From contig VFFE01007256.1 of NCBI GenBank assembly GCA_008921705.1, positions 765,050 through 829,049 on the forward strand: 64,000 nucleotides of DNA, in the 5' to 3' direction. Under the pieces are notes generated by a model. That model worked only from the letters and a program-made list of their open reading frames with translations. It searched no databases and had not been told where the DNA came from. A program made the translations under genes and the position numbers. Shown here piece after piece: positions 49,801 through 60,112 of this stretch (the first letter of the stretch is position 1; each line of letters begins with the position of its first letter). This DNA comes from Burhinus oedicnemus (lineage: Eukaryota > Chordata > Aves > Charadriiformes > Burhinidae).

Positions 49801-51903
49801 TACACTTTTAATTACAGACACAAACACAAGTTCAAAGCAGCTGCTGTCTGGGTGCAGCGAGGGCTGGGGCATCCCTGGAGGCCTGGGCACTTCCCACCAC
49901 CCCAGCCAGGGTGCAGGGCAGGCCGGGGGACAGCCCCAGCCCAGGGCATCAGGCACCTCCGTGGGGACAGGGACAAACTGAGGCCAGACCAGGACATCAA
50001 CTCATAGGTGGTTGGGAGATATGGGGCAGGGGATGGGATGGGGATTTCTCTTGCTCCTTCCCACTCCTCGCTGGACCCTGCCCCATGCATGTTACTCAGG
50101 AGGTGTCCCAGGGACATCTGAGGTTGTGCCACATCTTTTCCATCCATTTCATCATTCAGCACTTTCTCACGGTACTTGAAGACCATCCTACAGGGCTCCA
50201 ATATCCTCACACCATGAAGAGGGAAGATTTCATCCTGTTGCCACACACAGGCCTGGCACATACATTGTCTCAAGCCACCGCATGCTGCTGAGCTTAAAGA
50301 CGTTCCTTTACTTCCTCCCAACGTTAAAGGATGAGTAGCTTTTGTCTGAGCTCATCTAGAATTAATCAAGATGTAAGTATTACTTGTATACAAACCCCCT
50401 TTTCCTGAAGCCATCTGCAGAATGACATTAAGAATGGCAAATTAGCTACTGATAAACCACCTAATTTGCATTCCCTGCTACTGCAGACAAGAAACTGTTG
50501 GGCTACAGGTAAGATCCAGCACTGCTTTTAATCTCTAACATCAGCTCAAGAGAAAAACAAACCAACAACATCCAGTGAGGAAGTACTGAAGAGATCTGTG
50601 TAGGATAAAAGAAAGTAGAACCAAATGCATAAGTAATTCAGATACAGAGACTTTACAGAGCATACTCCAGTCATCAGTAAGTGCTTAAATTAAGTATGCC
50701 TTAGGTCAAGCCTTAAAATGGGGGCAAAAAAAGAGCAAATACTGATTGACTAATTGTGATGATACACACCAACAAAAATGTGGGGTTTCATCAATGCAGT
50801 CCTTCTGACTCCTCCTGCCAGGCAGCACTCCCAGGACTGTCTGCCCCAGCAAATTGCTGTCACCTCCCTCTCCCGCCCGGGTCTCTCGGAAGGTGACGTT
50901 CCACAGCACGCAATGCCTTCACATGATGGGAAACAATCAGGCTGCTGGCATTTCATTGGAACTAGGCTCTCTGAATTCTAGAAACTACTGATTCCAGAAT
51001 CACCGTATCTAGCTACCTTCACTGCAGATTTCAGCTCTCCTTGTTAGGGCAGAACCAAACCAGTCTGCCATTAATCAAAAGGCAAAACCACTGTGATTGT
51101 TATCCAAAGAGCCCTTTCTCTCCTTTATATGCATTTATATGCACTCTTTATACATGATACCACGCCTTCCTTTTCGTTATTTCTTCTATCAAGTATCTAT
51201 CATGCCCTTATTTTAATGAGTGTTTCATCCATATGGTAAGTATGCGTGCAAACTGAAATTGTTAGTAGTGCTATGCATTTAGTTCATGCTACGTATCTTT
51301 CAACATTATATTTAGTCATCTCCCTGTCTGCACATCCTCCTCCACACGATATCGCTGGTGCCTTGTGGAGACTGTTAATTTGTTCATAGATCTACAGATA
51401 TTACAGATATATATTAGTAATATCCAACATTTTAACTTGTCTGCTACGCTATGTCACTGTAAGGGTGCAAATTTGGATTTATGATTTAACAGACCTCTGC
51501 AGCGGTGCTTTATCCTATATTACAGAGGTGAGGCAGCGATAGGTGACACTGCTCACAACAGGTGGTCACTCAAGTAATTAAAGATAGGTCTGTGCCACTT
51601 CAGACACACAGAGCTTGTCTGGTCTGGTAAACTCACCTGGATGCTGAAAGCCCAGCCCAGGTCTCATTACATCCAAAGTTGGCAGTAGTAACTCCATACC
51701 TGTCAATGGAATCACGTTAGCATGTGGTGAGAATCTGCCTTCGTCCATATACACAGAAACACGACTGCAATAATTTTCTTTTAAATATACAAAATACAGA
51801 TGGTTTATACTTTAAAGCTAGCTACAGCTATCACCATCCCAGATCTGAGCTTCATTTCCACACTGCAATGTCCGCATTTGGCACAGAAAGGACTTTTCAA
51901 ATT

Positions 51904-51921
51904 AAAAAAAAAAAAAAAAAA
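51904..51921 (+). repeat. A18 tract
   Basis: Eighteen consecutive A. No retroposed body recognised upstream. Confidence 0.9.
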
Positions 51922-53915
51922 TCAAACCCCACAACAATTTCATACATGTTTGGGGGCACTATATTTCCAGAACATTTCAGCATTTTGCTGCTTTAGGGTC
52001 ACAATAACTTTAGTTTTTCCAGCCTCAGGAAAAATGTTAATATAGGATGAATGAGCCCCTTAGGAATTTATATCTGTTTACCCAAAATAAGCTGCAGGTC
52101 ATGTGAACCTGAATGGTTCCTCTTGCCTCAATCCGGAAATATTTCCTTCGAGTTTCTCAGAAAGATTAGCAGAAGCAGAACTGACAGCTTCCTGCCATTA
52201 AAGAGACAGGCCATGAAGTGCCAGCAATGGGAAGCACTATGCCAGATTAATAAGTATCATTGTGAATCTGATTCTACAGCCTGATTAATGGCTTTGGTGG
52301 GGATTTCCCACAAAGGTGGCCAGGCTCTAAAGTGTAATTATGGACTCTGGAGATGTTGAGAGTCTGCACTATCCCGCGAAGGAAAGCCCAGTTGCTCACT
52401 GTCTCAGCAGCTTGGAGAGCAGCTGCAAAAGCAGGGGCCATCCAGGCAGAGATATTCCTATCGCATTTTCAGAAATAATACTTCATAATGCCTGGGGTGC
52501 TCCATATGGACACCCTGATACTGCATAGCGCCTTCCAAAACGTTCCCAACTTCAGCAGCCCAGTGACTGAGGAAGCACATCAAAACCTCTGCAGCTGCAG
52601 ATTGAGGAGTTCTTTGGAGACCACCGGGGAGAGGCAGAGGAGCATGTGGACACTCCGCACTGGCCATGGCACAAGCTACAGTGTGTGCACAGGCATATCC
52701 AGGCGACTTGTTCCTGGGCAGCATACGATTCACAGCTCCCATCCCTCTGTCTGGGGAGACACACAGGAACACAAACATCCTCTGCCCAATAAAATGAAAA
52801 CTAATGAAGCAGCGTAAGATGGGATAAACTAGCTGTTCAGATAGGTACAGAGGCGTGAGAGGACATAAAGAGCAACAGCAATTGGGTCAGAGGGTCTAAT
52901 TCAGGGTCTGCGAAGAGTTAGGATTTCTTCTGTCCTGGTAAAAAAAGACAGGGTTACACTTGTGCTTACTTTGGTTGGTTGGTGGGTTTTTCTGAGATAC
53001 CTTTTAAGTTGAAGAATTTGCAATTCTGATGCTTCCTTTGGGCACCGAAAAAACCGCGCAATAGGGTGAAACAAGGAGGCTCCCAGCACAAGGGAGAAAG
53101 GGCAGATCTCAGCGCCAGGGAGATGAAGTCCCTTGATATGCTTAGAAGCACAAGAAGGCCGTCCCAATGTCATTGATTAGTCAGATGCATTTTTGCCATT
53201 TCAGACAGGAAGGGAAATCAGAGTCAGATACCAATCATCCAGCTTCAGAGAATTGCCAAAAAAATATGCCTTGGGAAATGCTGAACTCTGTGCTATTTGC
53301 AAACTGGCAGATGCTCCAGGTTTCTGCTGACTCATAAAATTACTTTAAAAAAAAATAGAACAAAGAAAGGTTCTGGCCTATTTTTATCATTTTTTTAGCC
53401 AAGAAATCTGCTAGATGCTATCTTTCTTCTCAGACAATGAGGTCTGACAGAGATAATCTGAACTAGATGCATCTTTTTGCTGTTTTTCTCCCTCAAGAAC
53501 CTACTCCTTGTTCATATTCCCAAGGTGCAGGCCGCTCTGGAGCATGGAGATCTGGGGCATAAGATCAGCCATGAGCTGAGATGTGCTCGCCCTGCATCTC
53601 CTCAAACAAATGAAGGTCTCAACAATGAATGATTCACAGCTGTCCTCACCATCACCTACTCTCTGTCTTCAGAGGAATGAAATCTTGCCTTGGCAAAAAA
53701 GAAAAGCAACTGCATTTCTACCTCCTCTTTCAGTATTTTTAATTTTTTCCTTCATTTCTGTTTGAAATTAGATGTTTTAAGAATAGGCTTAAAAACAAGG
53801 TTAAAAAAAGAGCACGTAAATACGTTTGCATATCATGAGTGCCTGCTGAAGGACTCTCATGGGTTGGGTTTTTTTGTTTATTTCCACATAGGAAACCTAC
53901 CAAAAAACTTTTTAA

Positions 53916-54083
53916 AATCACAGAATCATAGAATGGTTTGGGTTGGAAGGGACCTTAAAGACCATCTAGTTCCAAGCCCCCTGCCATGGGCAGGGACACC
54001 TCCCACTAGACCTGGTTGCTCAAAGCCTCATCCAACCTGGCCTTGAACACCTCCAGGGATGGGGCCTCTGCAACTTCCCTATG
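53916..54083 (-). mobile_element. CR1 LINE, very short 3' fragment (minus strand)
   Basis: Only the last 170 or so bases of a CR1 remain. The tail appears on the plus strand as AATCACAGAATCATAGAAT (53916-53934), then the reverse complement of the CR1 3'UTR through the ORF2 stop, then the segment encoding LEVFKARLDEA. Similarity ends at about 54083, where a small perfect hairpin (GGCCTCC/GGAGGCC, 54085-54104) follows. Such extreme 5' truncation is common for CR1. Confidence 0.93.
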
Positions 54084-55920
54084 GGGCCTCCACAACTGGA
54101 GGCCATAACCACAACTGAAAAGCAGTGATGTTTCTCTGAGGTATTTCATATTTTCCCATTAGGAGAAAAAAAAACAAATTAAAAAAAGTATGAAAGTACC
54201 AATTTTGTCATTCCTTGGAAAAATGCAGTATCTCTTTGGAAACTTTGGACACAGTAAACTGGACTTCCTCAGCAGTGGGATCGGAACACAGAATCCAGGG
54301 CCAAGGGTGGTTAAACCCAACCCTTTCTAAGTTTGAAGCCTGATGCTATCACTTGCTTCTCTCTGCTTTAGTGAACATGCTGCAACAGGAAGCTCAAAGG
54401 AGAAATGCTTGCATCCAAATTATATTGGTGCTCTAGCCTCACTGCACAACCAGCAAAGAAAAAGGCAATGTACCCCTTGGCAAGGCAGGTGTCCAAGAGG
54501 GATACAACAAGCCTTCCAGAGGCTCCAGTTGCACATACAGGGGTCTAGCTGAGAGGTGAGCAGCTTGGGAGGACAACGCTGAGCTGCAGGCTGAGCAGAG
54601 CCTGTAATTTACTGAGTGGACTGCTGCTCCCTGCATATCAGGCCGTTCAAATGAAAACAGACAAGCAGGGGAAAAAAGGTTTAGAATAGGAACAAGAGCA
54701 AAGGACAAAAAGACTCAACATATTCTACCATTTTCTAGACTAGTGAAAAACGGTTCTCCAACAGTCCTGCCAGACAGTCAGAAATAGGCTTCTAATTAAA
54801 GGTTGGTTCCCCACCCCGCAAAAGACCAAAAAACCCTGTATTGTGTTACTCTGGAAAACAGAACCACTGAGGATTGCTTTAAGAACCAACAACATCTTCA
54901 TTCAGAAGAGGCAAAGTTACTCTTACACATCAATGGTATGGGTATGCTACAGCTGCTCTGCAGGCGACAGATCGCAGCTCTGCATGCTGTGACTCCACAT
55001 TGGCAAAGCTTCCTTACACGTTTCAGAGCCTTTGTTTAAATTGAGGGCACTTATTTAGCTGCACAATTAAATCCATAAATGGGCATATACTCACTAGAGT
55101 GAAGGCTTTTGTTTTGGTTTTTTTTTTCCCCTAAATTATGCTCAAAATATTGCTACTTATTCAAGGACTCCCTTTAACAAAGGAGACTCTACATAACCAA
55201 ACACTCATACAAGAACATTCAACGTGTTATAGGAAATGCTGTTATATTGCCATAATTAGTCATAATAATGAATTCCCATATTCATCATCTTTCTCAATAA
55301 GTATCTATACTACCACAGCACCTCAGAGTCACCAACACATATTAGGGCTCCAGTTCTAAGCACCTTACAAACACAAACCAAAATGACCGTCTTTGTCCCC
55401 AGTTTACAGTTCACTCATCATAAGCTTCTTCTCTTACAAGCTTTATCCACTTGGCATAGCACCTTATCCCAGGCTTTTCTCACTTCTTGTCCCCAGAGTA
55501 CGGTGCCACCAGTTACTCAGTCTCTGATATTCACTGTCCAGGTCTCCTTGGGGTAAGAGGTGATTCTGCAGCCTGGTGCAGGAGGTTATTTTTAAATGAT
55601 TTGGGTACACAGCTCTCCGTTAGCACTGCAAAAGAATTACAGTGCAGCTGTAATTCTGTTTGCGAGCAATACAAACACTGTCGGCATAGTCTTCCTTCAA
55701 AGGTCCATTTGTAATACTTTCTGCATTTATTTCTCTGGGAGATACATTTCAATGAGGATTTTATGTGATGGATGCGCTCCACCCCTTAACCAAACTAGCA
55801 GTTTGGTACAGGCTCCAAAGGAGGTAAAGGCCTGAGCTGTAGCTGGGCCAAGAGCTCCTCTAGTTTCAATCTGTTCTCTGAAAATCCACAAAGCAGCAGA
55901 GTGACACAGAGAGCACCGAT
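54084..55920. other. Single-copy non-coding DNA with a possible ancient repeat
   Basis: No gene recognised. A probable ancient repeat tail lies at 55345-55425 (separate entry). T-rich DNA precedes 55130. Open frames are at most 89 codons. Confidence 0.5.
55345..55425. mobile_element. Possible ancient amniote repeat tail (MIR/L2/L3-like)
   Basis: The order AAGCACCTTACAAACAC, then AAAATGACCGTC, then TTGTCCCCAGTTTACAG resembles a widespread old amniote repeat segment of the form 'GTGCTGTACAAACAC...AAGACAGTCCCTGCCCC...GCTTACA'. The match is by eye from memory and the family is uncertain. Confidence 0.35.
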
Positions 55921-55925
55921 GCCTA
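55921..55925 (+). repeat. Left target-site duplication of LTR (GCCTA)
   Basis: GCCTA directly precedes the TG that starts the LTR, and is repeated exactly after its CA end (56656-56660). Confidence 0.75.
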
Positions 55926-56655
55926 TGAGCTTGGAACATTAACACATGAATAGCGAGTGGCTTTTCCAAGACTCATTTATCAGGGAACAAAGTAAGTTGC
56001 AGGTACAAGGAGTCTCATACATCCCTTTCCCACCGCATGTAATTTGACTATGAGCCAACCACTTTATTCCATAAATATGACAGCCTAAGTCACACATTGT
56101 GCTCTCCCTGCATGGTGGTGATCTCCCCTTGAGCTGAGACACCTCTGAAGGTTGGTCCTCGAGGCAGAGAGACCTTTTACCAACAGCAGGTCTTTGGCAA
56201 GTGATTGACAGCATGCCGAATGAAACATTACTAATCTGTGTACCTATTCAATATTAAGTATTATAAACTTTGTATAGATGATTCCATTAGACATAAATCA
56301 TTGTCCAAGTCTGAGACTAAGATTGGATCTAGCCGCACCTAAGCTCCATCAGGAGTTTAGAAAGCAAGGGCGTCCACTCTGAATGCTGTGACTCAACCAG
56401 AGGGTTGTCCTTACCCTTTTGTGACTCTGGTCTCTGTGTGAATCATTCTAACTCAGTTCTAACTAAATTTTCCTTTGTATGTTTCTTCCATGCAGTAAGC
56501 TTGCCATCGAGCTTATTGAACCTTGATAAACCACTGTTAAACTTTGTTAAATTCCATTGAATTTATTGAACTCTGTCAAATTACTATTTTTACCTCAAAA
56601 AACCATATTGCTGTTTCTCTCTTTTGAGTGAGGTGCATTCCACTCTTTCACAACA
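55926..56655 (+). mobile_element. Solo LTR of an endogenous retrovirus (plus strand)
   Basis: A 730-bp sequence that begins TGAGCTTGGAACATTAACAC and ends CTCTTTCACAACA, so it has TG...CA ends. It is flanked by an exact 5-bp repeat, GCCTA. A TATA box (TATAAA, 56262-56267) lies about 340 bases in. About 230 bases downstream is a degraded poly(A)-signal region (GCAGTAAGCTT, 56492-56502). U5 contains a degenerate series of TTGAAC/TTGTTAAA words (56510-56590). TATA-to-poly(A) spacing is nearly the same as in the LTR at 35097. No internal retroviral genes are adjacent, so it is a solo LTR. The 5-bp duplication points to an ERVL-like class; this is inference. Confidence 0.65.
56262..56267 (+). promoter_or_regulatory. 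TATA box of the plus-strand LTR
   Basis: TATAAA about 340 bases from the LTR start, where the U3 promoter is expected. Residual transcription would run rightward into 56661 and beyond. Confidence 0.5.
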
Positions 56656-56660
56656 GCCTA
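56656..56660 (+). repeat. Right target-site duplication of LTR (GCCTA)
   Basis: Exact partner of 55921-55925. Confidence 0.75.
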
Positions 56661-58053
56661 TTGTGAATACAAGCATTTAAGCAAACAAAATATTACCTGA
56701 TGGCAAGTTTTAAATGCAGGAAATTAAATATTTAAACAGCACTGACAGCAGGGGTACAAATCCAAATGTTCTGCAGTTTGTATCTTTTTCCTCTTACAAG
56801 AGCCAGTAAAGCCTGGGAACCTCGAATGAAACCTGCCTTTGGATTGGTGACCTCTTCTTAGGGTTTCCTGACCACAGAAACAAGAGTTACTTTACCAGAA
56901 GCTGCTCAATTACTCAAGCCTAGAAAGTAGTTTTGTAAAGCCACCCACTGCCGACCACTCCTAAATGATTTCTGAAAAGCCTCACCTGTTTCTTATTTAG
57001 ATTGTGCGTGGCGCACATCTTAGCCTTTGGCTGCATTATACAGATGAAATGTAAAAGCAAACATATGTTGTTAGACAAAACACATAAATCCCAGTTGAAT
57101 TTGCTGATTTGATCTGCTATTCATTTAAAGCTAAAGTAGCTCCCCCACTTGCTTGCTACTATCTGTATTATTTTCACACTTTTTTTCTTAGCTTACACTA
57201 TTTAATTGCAATTATGAAAGAAACGGGCCCATGACGCAAATAACGTCATTAAAAGCCTTAGATACTGCCATATGGCATGGTATGGCAAGATCTCCTGTGC
57301 CACATATTTAATAGCCAAGGACGTAACATCTTCTTCTGAAAAGTTCTCCGTTGTAATGGAGGAGCTGGTGAATCAGGTACATAGCTTGTCTCATTTCTAC
57401 TGAGAGATGTATTTCCCATACCTTGTCCTTGTCATTGGCATTTCTGCAAATCCATACCTGTGAGTGATACCAATGAAGCTATCGTGCAATTTGGCCAAGG
57501 CTCTTTCTCGCAAGGAGGCATTCACATGATTTCTACAGCCTGATTAATTTAACGATGTGGCAGAAACTCTACATGCTGCAAAATTGGCTTAATACCCCCA
57601 GGAACTAGACTACTCTGCACGCAGAGTAGGCTTTACCCCATGTACCTTCCCACTGCAGCAAGGCTATGGGACACCAGAGCGCCTCATTCTACAAAGTCTC
57701 TTGAACCACTCTGCCTCTCTGGAACACGCCATCCACCTTTTCTATTGGCTACCTATTCCCAAAACAGCAGGGACACTTAACGTTTCAGTGTTATTACCAT
57801 AGGTGTTTGCTCACTATTTCTGGCCACATGATTTATACGCACACATGCACACAACTGTCCTTTCAGAAGGCTGATTTTTTCAATGGAGCACTCCCACAGA
57901 GCAGGGAGCTCTTTAGATCTCACCTGCACACAGCGAGCAGCTTCCCCCTCGCAAAGCTATCCTGTTGTTAGTGCAGGTAGCTGTTGGAAGTCCATCTGGC
58001 TAATTTTTCCTTCGGGGACAGTTGTATTGATATTAACCTAAAGCGAAGAAAAA

Positions 58054-58092
<39 letters not shown>

Positions 58093-58950
58093 AAACCAAA
58101 AAATCCCAACAACCACCAAAAAAACCCAACAACAGAAAACCCACCAAAGAAGAACACCACAACCCCACCCCAAATACAAAACATCCACAAAACCCCTATG
58201 CTGATCACTTTTTTTTGAATTATTTTTTTTTCCTTTCATTCGTGCTAGTATTTGGAGTGGTCACTTCTATTTAAATAAAAGACAAATAGCAACCACCTGC
58301 TGCATTCACTTGTCAGCATATCTGTATGAAGACAGGAGCACACGCAGTTTTCCATGGCATCCTAATGCTCCAATAACCAGAGATAAGGTAAGCAGCCCAT
58401 GAGAGGCGTAGTGTGTAGCTGGAACATAAAGGCAGCGCAGACCTCAATTAAAACTGACCACATTACTCATTTTGCCGGGCATTCAGACTAACAGCAACAT
58501 TTTTAGAACATCCCCCAGAAAACAGCAGGGTCACAACAGTTATACACACCCTCTCCCCGAGATGCGGTTCCGAGCAGTTTTGGGCGGAGATACGAGTGAT
58601 GCACAGCAGCATGGTCCCTTCAAACGAACCCTCCTTCACATCCCCAGCCCTTCCCGCTGCCAAATGCCATTTTTGTGCAGTGCACTGTTCAGTAGTGTGG
58701 AGCATTAAGCCAAATCTCTTATTAATGTATAGGTTTGACATTTTCAGATTTATTCAGACATATTGCCCATAAAATGGCTCTAACACAATCAAAGGACATT
58801 ATCTGAATTGTCTGTTCCTAGGATGTTTGGCACTCCATAACTCAGGTGCATTTAACTCCTCCATAACTCTTGTACATTTGGATAATTTGCTGCAGTAATG
58901 GATAATCTTGCCTAGAGGATTCATCCCTTAAGAAATGTAATAAATTAAAG
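56661..58950. other. Single-copy non-coding DNA with candidate enhancer
   Basis: No gene recognised. A motif-rich AT patch at about 57000-57380 is a candidate regulatory element (see findings). It is followed by ordinary sequence and an A/C-biased tract at 58047-58196. After that, 58200-58950 shows only short overlapping frames. Confidence 0.5.
58047..58196 (+). repeat. A36 run with A/C-rich extension
   Basis: Thirty-six consecutive A (58055-58090), then about 105 bases built mainly from A and C (CCAAAAAATCCCAACAACC-type words) with very few G or T. This is low-complexity, strongly strand-asymmetric DNA. It is not a telomeric or known satellite unit. A processed-gene tail is possible, but no gene body is recognised upstream. 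Confidence 0.88.
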
Positions 58951-60112
58951 AGAATCATAGAATACTTTAGGTTGGAAGAGACCTTAAAGATCATCTAGTC
59001 CCATCTAGACACCTCCCACTAGACTTGGTTGCTCAAAGCCCCGTCCAACCCGGCCTTCAACACCTCCAGGGATGGGGCAGCCACAGCTTCTCTGGGCAAC
59101 CTAGGCCAGGGTCTCACCACCCTCACAGTCAAGAATTTCTTCCTGAGATCTCAGCTAAATCTCCCCTCTTCCAGTTTGAAGCCATTACCCCTCAGCCTAT
59201 CACTACATGACCTTGTAAAAAGTCCCTCTCCAGATTTCTTGTAGGCCCCTTTCAGATACTGGAAGGCTGCTATAAGGTGTCCCTGGAGCCTTCTCCAGGC
59301 TGAACAACCCCAACTCCCTCAGCCTGCCCTCACAGCAGAGGTGCTCCAGCCTTCACATCATCTTTGTAGCCTACTCTGGACCCACTCCAACAGGTCCATG
59401 TCCTTCTTATGCTGGGGGCCCCAGAGCTGGACACAGTATTCCAGGTGAGGTCTCATGAGAGCAGAGCAGAGGGGCAGAATCCCCTCCCTCGCCCTGCTGG
59501 CCACACTGCTGGGCATGCAGCTCAGGATGTGGTTGGCTTTCTGGGCTGCCAGCGCACATTGCTGGCTCGTGTTGAGCTTCTCATCCACCAACACCCCCAA
59601 GTCCCTCTCCTCAGGGCTGCTCTCGATCCATTCTCTGCCCAGCTTGGATTTGTGGCTGGGATTGCCCTGACCATGTGCAGGACCTTGCACTTGGCCTTGT
59701 TGAATGTCATGAGGTTGGCACGGGCCCACTTCTCAAGCCTGTCCAGGTCCCTGTGGATGGCATCCCTTCCCTCCAGCATGTCAGCTGCTCCACACAGCTT
59801 GGTGTCATTGGTAAACTTGCTGAGGGTGCACTCAATCCCAGTATCCATGTCACCAACAAAGATGTTAAACGGTACCAGTCCCAGTACCAAGCCCTGAGGA
59901 ATACCGCTCGTCACTGCTCGCCACTTGGACATTGAGCCTGTGACCACAACTCTCTGAGTGCGACCATCTAGCCAGTTCCTTTTCCACCAAGTGGTCCACC
60001 CATCAAATCCGTGTCTCTCTAATTTAGAGACCAGGATGTTGTGTGGGACAGTGTCAAATGCTTTGCACAAGTCCAGGTAGATGACATCTCTTGCTCTCCA
60101 CTTACCCACCAA
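58951..60112 (-). mobile_element. CR1 LINE with RT domain remnant (minus strand)
   Basis: A minus-strand CR1 of about 1.16 kb. The 3' tail shows on the plus strand as AGAATCATAGAAT (58951-58963), followed by the 3'UTR and ORF2 C-terminus. Unlike the other copies it extends 5' into the RT palm. The copy at 8457-10155 lost exactly this region, so the two are complementary. The 5' truncation is at about 60112. A small deletion in the 3'UTR near 59010 (the usual CCATGGGCAGG word is missing) and a one-base frameshift in ORF2 show decay. Confidence 0.95.
59358..60112 (-). pseudogene. CR1 ORF2 reverse transcriptase, broken
   Basis: Two overlapping minus-strand frames together cover the RT palm, thumb and C-terminus of CR1 ORF2. 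The first (to 59522) contains [17 protein letters not shown] (block A with intact Asp), [18 protein letters not shown] (the QG block) and [11 protein letters not shown]. The last should be the FADD catalytic block; here it reads FTND (59804-59815), so the first catalytic Asp is Asn. The frame then switches at about 59671-59674, where one G appears to be missing, into the frame carrying [20 protein letters not shown] and [19 protein letters not shown]. The enzyme is dead by both the active-site change and the frameshift. Confidence 0.92.

Larger units (their letters stand above)
46281..53915. other. Single-copy non-coding DNA
   Basis: No gene or interspersed repeat recognised over 7.6 kb. It includes an A15 tract (46790-46804), an A18 tract (51904-51921) and a candidate conserved element at 48040-48230. 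A GC-rich patch at 49840-50320 has a 169-codon minus-strand frame of no known family. Candidate splice-bounded exons at 50487-50508 (+) and 51637-51699 (-) are in the findings. Confidence 0.5.

Noticed and set aside
49812..50321. 169-codon minus-strand frame
   Set aside because: GC-rich region with overlapping plus-strand frames, no domain and no splice context.
58336..58387. Possible plus-strand exon ending GATAAG|GTAAGC
   Set aside because: The acceptor lacks a polypyrimidine tract and the peptide is unrecognised.
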